From Roseovarius litorisediminis (GTDB lineage Bacteria; Pseudomonadota; Alphaproteobacteria; Rhodobacterales; Rhodobacteraceae), in assembly GCF_900172295.1 (NCBI RefSeq), contig NZ_FWFL01000001.1:620001-684000 (forward strand): a DNA stretch of 64,000 bases, written 5' to 3'. Both the position numbers and the translations under genes were made by a program. Position 1 is the stretch's first letter, and every line of letters begins with the position of its first letter. The notes under the pieces are model-generated. The model worked only from the letters and a program-made list of their open reading frames with translations. It did no database searches and was not told where the DNA came from. Shown piece after piece: positions 27,920 through 35,357 of this stretch.

Positions 27920-28084
27920 TTATTTGGCCATGACTGCCACAAGTTTCGCGATTGCTGCCGCGTCGAGTTGCGGCGTGCCTAAGTCACCCCACCAGCCATT
28001 GAACGTGTCTTTAAAACGGTCGCAAAAGGCCTGCAGTCCCCTGTCGCCACCGCCCGTGACAGCTCTTTCTTGGATGTCTGGCAT
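27920..28084 (-). pseudogene. 54-aa ORF, likely internally deleted dehydrogenase remnant
   Basis: A short frame whose ATG overlaps the SDR stop (TGATG). It starts MPDIQERAVT and continues into GLQAFCDRFKDTFNGWWGDL. The latter part resembles, from memory, the C-terminal region of 3-hydroxyacyl-CoA dehydrogenase NAD-binding proteins such as carnitine 3-dehydrogenase. The start is like the beginning of a normal gene, so the ORF looks like an N-terminus joined to a C-terminus by an in-frame deletion. It could instead be a genuine small protein. See the matching remnant at 28824-28931. Confidence 0.4.
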
Positions 28085-28827
28085 CAGAATAACCCCGGAT
28101 TGAGCGGCGAAGCGGATGTCATGCCACCGTCGATCGTAAAAAGCTGACCTGTGGCAAAATCAGCCTCGTCCGACGCCAACCAAACCGCCATGGATGCGAC
28201 ATCGGCAGGCTTGCCAAAGCGCCGGGTTGCGTGGCGGGCAAGTGCGTCCGCGCGTGCCTTGGCGGGATCCTGTGCAAGATCAAAGCCTGCTTCCAACATC
28301 CCGGTCTCAATCCATCCCGGGCAGATCGCATTACACCGCACGCCGGGGCCATGATCAACCGCGATCGAGCGCGTCAGCCCGTGAACAAACGCCTTTGACG
28401 CGTTGTAAAGCGCCATGGAGGGATCGGCGACACTGCCGGAAATGGAGCCGATATTGATGATCGAGCCACCAGTCGTCATCTGCGGGATAAACGCACGGCA
28501 AACGTTGAAAACGCCGCGTGCGTTTGCCCCCATGACCAAGTCCCAATCCGAATCCGTGCTGTCCACCACGGTCTTTTCAACCTGAACGCCGGCATTGTTT
28601 ACCAAGGTATCGATGGGTCCGATCTCGTCGCACACCGATTGAACATCCAAGGCATGTGCGACGTCCAGTTCAAACCAGCCGACACCGTTGGGCAGATCAG
28701 CGGGCCGCGGGCCGCGACCACATGTTATCACCCTCGACCCTTCGCTTATAAAGGCGTCGACGATCCCACGACCGATCCCTTGCCGTCCGCCTGTCACAAA
28801 GGCGCGTTTGCCAGCCAGCCGCATCAT
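28084..28827 (-). CDS. SDR family oxidoreductase
   Basis: A classical short-chain dehydrogenase of 247 aa. The cofactor glycine motif is TGGRQGIGRGI, the NNAG stabilising motif is LVNNAGVQ, the serine is in INIGSISGS and the active-site pair is in ALYNASKAF (Tyr-x3-Lys). The residue after the second strand (CGRG) hints at NADP or NAD without decision. Two ATG codons in tandem are possible starts (28827, 28824). It is bracketed by remnants of overlapping neighbours on both sides, so it may be the survivor of a larger operon. Substrate unknown. Confidence 0.92.
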   Translation of the reverse strand: MMRLAGKRAFVTGGRQGIGRGIVDAFISEGSRVITCGRGPRPADLPNGVGWFELDVAHALDVQSVCDEIGPIDTLVNNAGVQVEKTVVDSTDSDWDLVMGANARGVFNVCRAFIPQMTTGGSIINIGSISGSVADPSMALYNASKAFVHGLTRSIAVDHGPGVRCNAICPGWIETGMLEAGFDLAQDPAKARADALARHATRRFGKPADVASMAVWLASDEADFATGQLFTIDGGMTSASPLNPGLF

Positions 28828-28931
28828 TGTTGAACCGCCGCCGCGCAAGCGTCCAAAGCGACACCCTCGCCAGCACCCAATTCCGCGTTGACCAACATTT
28901 TCATCTGCATCTGCAACCCTTCCCTAAAATC
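28824..28931 (-). pseudogene. 35-codon C-terminal remnant upstream of the SDR gene
   Basis: An open stretch ending in a TGA that overlaps the SDR start (ATGATG). It begins after an in-frame TAG and reads like the tail of a larger enzyme, with LGAGEGVALDACAAAV. No full-length gene precedes it, so it looks like what is left of a deleted upstream gene that was translationally coupled to the SDR gene. Which family it came from is not known. Confidence 0.35.
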
Positions 28932-28997
28932 CTACCTGGCGGACAGACCGCCCTGCGCCGCCCATCTGCGGCAGAGCAGACAACGGGCGTTTTTGGC

Positions 28998-30047
28998 TTA
29001 GTCGATGCCAAAGATCACATTGTATGACGTCTGGGCGCTACCGCGGTTGATCACCTCGATCACGTGATCCCCAGACTGCCAAAGCTGGCCGCGGTATTCT
29101 TGTGCTGCCGTCATCTGATCAAGCAGGAAAGACTGGTCGGGGTTAAAGATCTGATAGGACATACCTTCGCCTTGTGCAGCGACCCGAACATATAGGTTCT
29201 GCCCGCTGGCGGCCCCAAGCACATACCGACGAGACTCGCCTGGCTCTAACGACCCTGTCAGCTCGGTTCCTGTGCTTCCCGACGGAAATCGCACGACGAC
29301 TGTCGACGTACTATCGCCGGACAAAACTGTCGAAGAGGGCTTGCCACTTCCCTCAATCAGAAAATCGCCTGCGGCCCACCCCTCATAGCCGGGGTCGGCC
29401 AGTGTTGCGACGCGACACCAACGACGGCCTTCCGACATCCGGCAACCAAGGTTGCGCAGGTTTTGTCCACTGTTCAGACGGGCCACAAGCCCTGCGCCTG
29501 CAGACGGGCCTGCACGCAGGTTCAACATTCCGCCACCCGACGTTGCCACCTGATAGAAATCAGGCCCACCTTGCAGCCCGTCAGCATAGTCGGCCTGTAC
29601 GGTATCATCGATTTCGCCATCAATGCTGATCGCGATCATATAGTCCGATCTCTCATTGCGGCGTGCAGCACTCCGCATCATGTAGACCGAGACGGTATAT
29701 TCGCCCGAGGTGGGTAGGGGCCCGTCGAAGAGATTAAGATCTGGCACCATGGGCCCGGTGAACTGGCTATTGGCCAGCGCCTGATCGCCAGGTCCGCTGC
29801 CCGGCTCATAAATATTGAAATAGGTGGCGGAGTTGGATGGCTCCAGCCGCACTTTCATCTGCTGGCCTGCCTCTGCACCAACTTTGTATAGGACGCTGTC
29901 ATAGCCTGTAATGGAATCATTGATCGTTGTGCCGGACGTGCCCGCAGCAAAGCGCACTTGCTCGGTGCGCATCTCATCTTGCGCATTTGCAGCCAGAGGC
30001 ACCAATAGTGCCATCGCCGTTGCTAACATCACTAATATGGGTTTCAT
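28998..30047 (-). CDS. Exported SH3-domain protein
   Basis: A 349-aa protein with a Sec signal peptide (MKPILVMLATAMALLVPLAANA). Two beta-sandwich domains resembling bacterial pre-peptidase C-terminal domains (about 25-170 and 255-349) flank a bacterial SH3 domain (about 190-245, with LNLRAGPSAGAGLVARLNSG and WCRVATL). SH3 domains of this kind bind cell wall. The ATG at 30047 is chosen because AGGAGG precedes it; the upstream extension does not give a signal peptide. Probably a periplasmic or surface binding protein; no enzyme site is seen. Confidence 0.85.
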   Translation of the reverse strand: MKPILVMLATAMALLVPLAANAQDEMRTEQVRFAAGTSGTTINDSITGYDSVLYKVGAEAGQQMKVRLEPSNSATYFNIYEPGSGPGDQALANSQFTGPMVPDLNLFDGPLPTSGEYTVSVYMMRSAARRNERSDYMIAISIDGEIDDTVQADYADGLQGGPDFYQVATSGGGMLNLRAGPSAGAGLVARLNSGQNLRNLGCRMSEGRRWCRVATLADPGYEGWAAGDFLIEGSGKPSSTVLSGDSTSTVVVRFPSGSTGTELTGSLEPGESRRYVLGAASGQNLYVRVAAQGEGMSYQIFNPDQSFLLDQMTAAQEYRGQLWQSGDHVIEVINRGSAQTSYNVIFGID

Positions 30048-30358
30048 GGAGGAACCTCCTTTTGGTTTTTCTAAAAATGCAGCGATCAGAATACTGCAAT
30101 TTAGCATAAATCCCGCCTGGCACAAAAAGCTAGCTTAGTCCGTTGTGCGAAGGATTGCGACGAGCGCCCGATACGAACTTGATTTATAAGTTGGATTCCC
30201 TCTACGCCATAGAGCAACCCGAACCCTCTTGTGATTTCTCTAAGGCAGGAATCTCCGCTTCAATTTGAGATAACCCAGCTTCTGCGCAATCGCACACAAC
30301 TTCCGCTCTCCGTCCGTTGCTGCCCGCAGCGCTGTTTACAGCATTTGTTACTAATGGG

Positions 30359-30372
30359 ATGTACCGGCTGCT
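30359..30372 (+). repeat. Left subterminal inverted repeat of the IS
   Basis: ATGTACCGGCTGCT, the exact reverse complement of 31698-31711. Subterminal rather than terminal repeats are characteristic of the IS1111 group. Confidence 0.92.
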
Positions 30373-30423
30373 TCACCCAGCAGGTTAGGCTTTGCCTATT
30401 TCTGCAAATCAGGAGAAGCAGTC

Positions 30424-31482
30424 ATGAAATCCAAAAGCCCAGAAGACATCGCAGTCATTGGCGTCGATATCGGCAAGGACACCTTTCACCTCGTTGGGTT
30501 TGATCACGCGGGTGAGCGCATTTTACGCAAGAAGATTAAGCGGTTGGCGTTGAAGCCGACGTTCGAGAAATTTGCACGCTGCGTAGTTGGCATGGAAGCA
30601 TGCATGAGCGCGCACTTTGTCAGTCGAATGCTGCGAAGGCTCGGTTTTGAGCCTCGGATCATCCCGGCGATCTACGTAAAGCCTTTCAACAAGGGACAAA
30701 AGAACGATTACAACGATGCGGAGGCAATCGCAGAGGCAGCGATGAGGCCAAACCTGCGTACGGTCACCGAGAAGAGCCAGGACCAGTTGGACCTACAGGC
30801 ATTGCATCGCGTGCGTTCCAGGCTGGTGGCCCGCCGCACCGCGACGATCAATCAGATCCGGGCGTTCCTGATTGAGCAAGGCATCACCGTGCGGTCGGGA
30901 CGGCATGCACTGCAGAGCTCGTTTGAGGCGATCCTCGAAAACCGGCGCGATGAAATCTCATCACGCATGCGCGCGATCCTGATGGGTCTCTATGGCGATT
31001 GGCTTTGGGTCGATGAGCGGATCAAGGCAATCTCGTCGAAGATCGAGGAGATCAGCCGATCGGAGGAGAACAGCGTCAACATCATGACCATTCCTGGGAT
31101 CGGCCCGCTTATCTCGACGGCCATCGTTGCCGCCATTGGCAAGGGCGAGGTGTTTGATCGAGGTCGGGACTTTGCAGCTTGGGTGGGCCTGGTGCCGCGC
31201 CAGTTCAATACCGGCGGGAAGACTATCCTTGGTCGGATCAGCAAACGCGGCAACAGCTATCTGAGGATGCTGCTGGTGCAGGCCGCCAATGTCATTCTGA
31301 TGCGCCCACATCGTTGGGACAGCTTGGGATTAGGCCCATGGCTTCGGGGCGTTGTAGCACGCATGCCGCACAATAAGGCTGCGGTCGCCTTGGCCAACAA
31401 ACTCGCCCGCACCGCCTGGAGCGTTCTGCGCTACGGATCGAAGTACGAGGTTGAGAGAGACGAGGCTTTGGCCGCGATCTAG
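30424..31482 (+). CDS. IS110 family transposase, IS1111 group
   Basis: A 352-aa transposase. The N-terminal RuvC-like DEDD catalytic domain shows GVDIGKDTFHL (first Asp), VVGMEACMSAHF (Glu) and KNDYNDAEAIAEAA (last Asps). The C-terminal transposase-20 domain shows MTIPGIGPLISTAIVAAIG and ISKRGNSYLRMLLVQAA with its catalytic Ser region (RGNS). These residues appear intact, so the enzyme is probably active. The start follows AGGAGAAGCAGTC. These enzymes act with an element-encoded bridge/seeker RNA that directs recombination. Confidence 0.95.
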   Translation: MKSKSPEDIAVIGVDIGKDTFHLVGFDHAGERILRKKIKRLALKPTFEKFARCVVGMEACMSAHFVSRMLRRLGFEPRIIPAIYVKPFNKGQKNDYNDAEAIAEAAMRPNLRTVTEKSQDQLDLQALHRVRSRLVARRTATINQIRAFLIEQGITVRSGRHALQSSFEAILENRRDEISSRMRAILMGLYGDWLWVDERIKAISSKIEEISRSEENSVNIMTIPGIGPLISTAIVAAIGKGEVFDRGRDFAAWVGLVPRQFNTGGKTILGRISKRGNSYLRMLLVQAANVILMRPHRWDSLGLGPWLRGVVARMPHNKAAVALANKLARTAWSVLRYGSKYEVERDEALAAI

Positions 31483-31697
31483 CGGCCAAGACCCAACGGA
31501 GTTCGCGAAGGAGAACAGCATGGAACGGAGAAACTACGCCCCCAGAATCTGAGAGCCCAAATGGTCGTCACCGATCTGGTTAGTAATGAGATCAAGGCGC
31601 GTGCGTAACCCACAATGGCCACGGCCCGCGAGCCGATAAACAGGCCGAATACATATGAGCGACTACCGCAAGCCACGCCAAAATCTCAGTTGCGAAC
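31483..31697 (+). ncRNA. Predicted bridge (seeker) RNA region of the IS
   Basis: No ORF of interest. Two stem-loop units repeat the same plan. Unit 1: AGAGCCCA (31552-31559) is complementary to the right flank TGGGCTCT (31717-31724). GTTAGTAATGAG (31579-31590) matches the left flank GTTACTAATGGG (30347-30358) at 10 of 12 bases, and a small hairpin GGT-CGTC-ACC lies between. Unit 2: GTAACCCA (31605-31612) is partly complementary to the element's left end. ATACATATGAG (31649-31659) matches its right end (31710-31720) at 9 of 11, with GGCC/GGCC and CGGC/GCCG hairpins between. Both resemble target- and donor-binding loops. RNA ends are not determined. Confidence 0.6.
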
Positions 31698-31711
31698 AGC
31701 AGCCGGTACAT
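31698..31711 (-). repeat. Right subterminal inverted repeat of the IS
   Basis: AGCAGCCGGTACAT, perfectly complementary to the left copy at 30359-30372. The putative right end of the element lies within the following nine bases. Confidence 0.92.
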
Positions 31712-31720
31712 ACAAATGGG

Positions 31721-32056
31721 CTCTTTTTCCTCTTTCGCTGCATCGTGCGCGAAGGTCGGTTTTTCCATTTTGGGTCAGTTTGTGACGTGAAGGTCAAAGT
31801 TATCTGAGGTTTCACAGCTCGGGGTTCACCAGGCGAACCGGGATTCGAAAAAGCGCGACAGGCTGGCTACATTTCGGCCCGCCGCAATCCAAGCCCACAG
31901 CACGCCAAAGGCCGCGTGCGGACGCCGACAAGCCTTGCGACATCGTCCTTCATTCTGCGGGATTCCTCGCCAAGACGTACGTTTTGTACGCCTGCCTTTG
32001 CATTCGGGCCCTGTCGCGTACGAAATCCACGTACAAACTGTACGCTTCGTACGCCC
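31721..32056. other. Gene-free stretch right of the IS, including GTAC-rich repeat cluster
   Basis: About 336 bp with no convincing gene. The first 120 bp are AT-rich and continue the sequence interrupted by the IS. From 31975 to 32055 there are many GTAC tetramers at nine-base spacing. See the repeat feature below. Confidence 0.6.
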
Positions 32057-32074
32057 CTATCCCCCCGCCGTACG
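31975..32074 (-). repeat. GTAC-rich 9-bp repeat cluster (copy C)
   Basis: Seven GTAC tetramers occur in about 100 bp. On the minus strand three units follow with exact nine-base period: GTACGAAGC, GTACAGTTT and GTACGTGGA (32052-32026). The last two closely match the repeat at 39424 and 61675. On the plus strand GTACGTTTTGTACGCC (31977) recurs with two changes at 32040. The cluster lies just after the araC stop codon and partly over its last codons. Confidence 0.7.
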
Positions 32075-32986
32075 CCGCAATCTGGCCGGTGTTTCGCCAA
32101 AGCGCCGCTTGAACGCTCGTGTAAAGGCCGCATCCGAGCCATAGCCCACCGCCTCGGTAATCTCGGAAATCGGTGTTTCGGTCCGGACCAGCAATTTGCG
32201 CGCCTGCAGCATCCGCCATTCAGTCAGATAAGTAGCAGGTGGCTTTCCCATAACATCATGAAATCTTGTGGCAAATGATGTGCGTGACATGCCTGCCTCA
32301 CGCGCCAGCAGTGTCAGGTCTACGTTGGCGGCGTGGTTTTCGTGGATATAGGTCAGCGCCCGGTTCAACCGTGCATCGTGCATCGTCGCCAGCACCCCTT
32401 GCACCGGCGAATGATCGGCCATCCAGGCGCGTAACAGACTGACAAACAACACTTCCCCCATTCTGTCTGCCACCGCCGACGCCCCCGGCGCATCGCCCGT
32501 TTGCTCATTTGTGATCAGATCCACGACGATCCGGAACAACCCGGCCCCATCACGCGCAAAGACATCGCGCACCACAATCAGGTCCGGCAGTTCCGCGAAC
32601 ATAGGATGATCCAGCGTACCGTCCCACTCGAAATGTCCGCATAACATCCGTGTAGACGGATGGGCGGGTTTTTCGTTAGGGCTATCCATGAGGCGTTTCA
32701 TCACCTCCGGTCCCGGCTCGGCCCGGGCATCAGCGGTTTCCAGCATGGCGTGAGGCGCCCCATGGGGCAACAGCACCGCGTCCCCTGCCCTCAATTCGGT
32801 ATCGCGCCCGTCGTGACGCAGAACGCAACGGCCCTCCAGAACCATGTGAAGTGGCCCATTGGTGCAGGTCGGCGCCTCAAGCCCCCACCCCGGCGCCATA
32901 TCCCGCACGAAATACACACAGGCACGCAGGCGGACCAACCGCAATACGTCGCTCAGGGCGTCGGTGGCATCCGGGGCATTGTTCAT
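32057..32986 (-). CDS. AraC family transcriptional regulator
   Basis: A 309-aa AraC-type regulator with an N-terminal cupin-like sensor (LHMVLEGRCVLRHDGRDTELRAGDAVLLPHG) and a C-terminal double HTH. The first HTH is VDLTLLAREAGMSRTSFATRF and the second ISEITEAVGYGSDAAFTRAF followed by RFGETPARLRR. Divergent, over 177 bp, from a Tat-exported MBL hydrolase that it probably controls; the ligand is unknown. The 3' end overlaps the GTAC repeat cluster. Confidence 0.94.
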   Translation of the reverse strand: MNNAPDATDALSDVLRLVRLRACVYFVRDMAPGWGLEAPTCTNGPLHMVLEGRCVLRHDGRDTELRAGDAVLLPHGAPHAMLETADARAEPGPEVMKRLMDSPNEKPAHPSTRMLCGHFEWDGTLDHPMFAELPDLIVVRDVFARDGAGLFRIVVDLITNEQTGDAPGASAVADRMGEVLFVSLLRAWMADHSPVQGVLATMHDARLNRALTYIHENHAANVDLTLLAREAGMSRTSFATRFHDVMGKPPATYLTEWRMLQARKLLVRTETPISEITEAVGYGSDAAFTRAFKRRFGETPARLRRTAGG

Positions 32987-33163
32987 ATCCGGTTCTCCAA
33001 AGCTGAAATCTGGATCAAATCTTTTACCTTTACAGGGCTTGGGGCAAGCCCGGGCACTGCACCTGTGAACGCAGGATCAATTCTTTTGAACAGACGCATA
33101 TACCCTGTCCGGCAGATCACCTTCAGGTTGGCACTATCGAACCGCAACTTACAGGAACAGATC

Positions 33164-34135
33164 ATGACCAACCTCAAAACCACCCGCCGCACCTTTCTGA
33201 CTTCGGCCCTGGCGACAAGCGCGGCCACACCTTTGATCGGACTGGCAGCGCCAGCACGGGCCGCAGCCGAACTGGCGCCGTTTCGTGCCTTGTACCGCTT
33301 TTCAATCGGGGCCATGCGGATCACGATCATCGACGATGCCCGTTTTACATTTCCGGCCCCCATGTTTGCGATGAACCAGCCAGAAGGCAGCATGGCCAAA
33401 TTTTTGGCCAACTACGGCCTGCCAACCGATACCGTGTCGGCGCATATGCAAATCACCCTGGTAGAAACAGGTAGTCACAAGGTACTGCTGGACGCCGGTA
33501 TGGGGGACATCACCTTTCCTGGGAACGATCCCGACAACGGGCGCCTTTTGGCTGGTCTGGCTTCAATCGGGGTGACGCCGGATGACATTACCGATGTTAT
33601 CATCAGCCACGGCCACCCCGACCATATCGGCGGCTGCACGCTGGACGGTCAGCCCTGTTTCCCGAATGCCATTTATCACATCCCACCGGACGAACTGGAA
33701 TTCTGGACCCAGAAACCGGGCGACGAGCAAAATTTCATGAACACGATGATCGCCGTAGGCAATGCCAAGCTGTCTCCATTGCAAGGCCTCATCAAGACAT
33801 ATGGTGATGGCGATAAAATTGTACCGGGAATCGCCGCCGTAGCGGCCCCTGGTCACACTCTGGGTCATCACGCCTTTCTGCTGGAAGACGGTGGTGCAAG
33901 CCTGCTGCACCTGATGGATGCCGCAGTGCATTACCTAGTGGGCCCGCAAGAGCCGGACTGGGCACTGGCGGTCGAAATGGCCCCCGACATTGCAGCTGCG
34001 ACACGCCGGAAACTGTTCAGGACAGCCGCGGACTCGAAAACGCTGGTCGCCGGTTATCATTTTCCATTCCCCGGAATTGGCCGGATCATTGAAACTGGCG
34101 ATGCATGGCGCTTTGTGCCAATGCAAGTCGCCTGA
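33164..34135 (+). CDS. Tat-exported MBL-fold metallo-hydrolase
   Basis: A 323-aa MBL-fold protein with a twin-arginine leader (TTRRTFLTSALATSAA). The metal site is complete: SHGHPDHIGGC (HxHxDH), APGHTLGHHAFLL, HLMDAAVHYL and AGYHFPFPG. It resembles the exported MBL protein at 23620 and lactonase-type members of the family. The ATG at 33164 follows CAGGAACAG; the long upstream frame is an artefact. Divergent from an AraC regulator, so probably induced by its ligand. Substrate unknown. Confidence 0.9.
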   Translation: MTNLKTTRRTFLTSALATSAATPLIGLAAPARAAAELAPFRALYRFSIGAMRITIIDDARFTFPAPMFAMNQPEGSMAKFLANYGLPTDTVSAHMQITLVETGSHKVLLDAGMGDITFPGNDPDNGRLLAGLASIGVTPDDITDVIISHGHPDHIGGCTLDGQPCFPNAIYHIPPDELEFWTQKPGDEQNFMNTMIAVGNAKLSPLQGLIKTYGDGDKIVPGIAAVAAPGHTLGHHAFLLEDGGASLLHLMDAAVHYLVGPQEPDWALAVEMAPDIAAATRRKLFRTAADSKTLVAGYHFPFPGIGRIIETGDAWRFVPMQVA

Positions 34136-34265
34136 TCCTTCGGGCAAGCCCGTACCACTCACGGCCCTCTCGCGTCCGACTTTCTGTCGGGCGCGTATTG
34201 CTTTGCAGGATGCCACAGGCATGCAACGCGAAATAAGGCTACAATACTTATGCTCACAAAGTTAC

Positions 34266-34294
34266 GATCAGCTTAGATTAAGCCGAATCTGATC
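34266..34294. promoter_or_regulatory. Dyad upstream of the RND operon
   Basis: GATCAG (34266-34271) and CTGATC (34289-34294) form the outer arms, and AGATT/AATCT (34275-34279/34286-34290) a nested pair that shares bases with the right arm. It sits 26-54 bp upstream of the adaptor gene and could be an operator of a local repressor; no regulator gene adjoins. Confidence 0.35.
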
Positions 34295-34319
34295 TTGCAG
34301 AAGGGGTAGTTTTATTTCC

Positions 34320-35348
34320 ATGCGCTTTTTTCATCTCGCTGCTTTCATCATGGTTTTGACCTCACCTTCCGCCGCGCAAGAGGCGCTAAAACCTGTCAAA
34401 TTGATTACGGTTCAGTCAACGTCCAGCGCAATTTCCCGCCAGTTTTTTGGTCAGGTCGTGGCGCGGGAAACCGTTGATCTGGCGTTTCAGGTGGGGGGGC
34501 AAATCGTGGAATTTCCGGTGATCGAAGGTGATCCCTTGTCCAAGGGCAGCCTGATTGCGCGGCTTGATCTGGAGCCTTTTGAACTGGCCCTGGCACAAGC
34601 CCGGCTGGAAAAGGAACAGGCCGACAGAAATCTTGCCCGCCTGCAAAAGCTGGAAGGCAATACCGTGGCACAAGTCAGTGTGGATGATGCCAAAACCCAG
34701 GCCGGCCTGGCGGCGATTGCCCTGCGCAATGCTGAGCGTTCTCTGGAAGAAGCCACACTTTACGCCCCCTATGATGCGCTGGTGGCTGTGCGGGACGTGG
34801 CAAATTTCACCACCATTTCGGCGGGAACGCCCGTAGTGCGTCTGCATGATATGTCAGAGCTTCGAATTGAAATTGATGTCCCCGAAATCCTGTTTCAGCG
34901 CGCCGGAAAAGATCCTAACGTCAAGGTCTATGCCAGCTTTCCGACCAGTGACCGGAAGTTTCCTTTGGAAGTGCGCGAATTCAACGCTGAAACCTCTCAG
35001 GTTGGTCAAACATTCCGCCTGACCTTTGGATTGGATCTGCCGGACAGTATGCGGGTATTGCCCGGATCGTCAGTGACAGTGTTTGCTACCATTCTGGAAG
35101 GCAAGGAAAGCATCGCCCTGCCCTCGTCTGCGGTGATGATCGGCAATGATGGGGCCACGTCGGTCATGCTTTACTCTGGCGCGGAAACCGGCACCGTCAT
35201 GCGGCGCCCCGTCACGCTTGAGGCCGCCCAGAACGGGCAGTTTCGCGTTTTGGACGGCCTGACCCCGGGGGAGCAGGTTGTCGCGGCAGGTGGCAACGCA
35301 TTGCACGACGGGCAAAACGTGCGCCGGTTTACCGGTTTCCCGAATTAG
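34320..35348 (+). CDS. RND efflux periplasmic adaptor (membrane fusion protein)
   Basis: A 342-aa adaptor with an N-terminal signal (MRFFHLAAFIMVLTSPSAA). The lipoyl half is seen at VDLAFQVGGQIVEFPVIEGD. A short alpha hairpin follows (FELALAQARLEKEQADRNLA, then VDDAKTQAGLAAIALRNAER), then the second lipoyl half and the beta-barrel (EATLYAPYDALVAVRD; LRIEIDVPE). No lipid-attachment Cys is present. The RND permease gene follows nine bases later. The adaptor links permease to an outer-membrane channel, which is not encoded nearby. Ribosome site AAGGGG lies rather far upstream. Confidence 0.92.
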   Translation: MRFFHLAAFIMVLTSPSAAQEALKPVKLITVQSTSSAISRQFFGQVVARETVDLAFQVGGQIVEFPVIEGDPLSKGSLIARLDLEPFELALAQARLEKEQADRNLARLQKLEGNTVAQVSVDDAKTQAGLAAIALRNAERSLEEATLYAPYDALVAVRDVANFTTISAGTPVVRLHDMSELRIEIDVPEILFQRAGKDPNVKVYASFPTSDRKFPLEVREFNAETSQVGQTFRLTFGLDLPDSMRVLPGSSVTVFATILEGKESIALPSSAVMIGNDGATSVMLYSGAETGTVMRRPVTLEAAQNGQFRVLDGLTPGEQVVAAGGNALHDGQNVRRFTGFPN

Positions 35349-35357
35349 GAGCGCACC

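Larger units (their letters stand above)
30353..31720 (+). mobile_element. IS1111-type insertion sequence (IS110 family), about 1.36 kb
   Basis: A complete-looking element: 14-bp subterminal inverted repeats at 30359-30372 and 31698-31711, a DEDD-type transposase (30424-31482) and a long right non-coding end (31483-31697). The hexamer AATGGG is present just outside both repeats (30353-30358 and 31715-31720), so the true ends probably fall within it; it would be the core shared by target and donor rather than a classic target-site duplication. The layout, with about 60 bp on the left and about 215 bp on the right, is that of the IS1111 group. Removing one copy gives an uninterrupted GTTACTAATGGGCTCTTTTT. 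Confidence 0.88.

Noticed and set aside
30353-31720. AATGGG as an ordinary target-site duplication
   Set aside because: IS110/IS1111 elements do not make staggered-cut duplications; the shared hexamer is better explained as the recombination core present in both donor and target.
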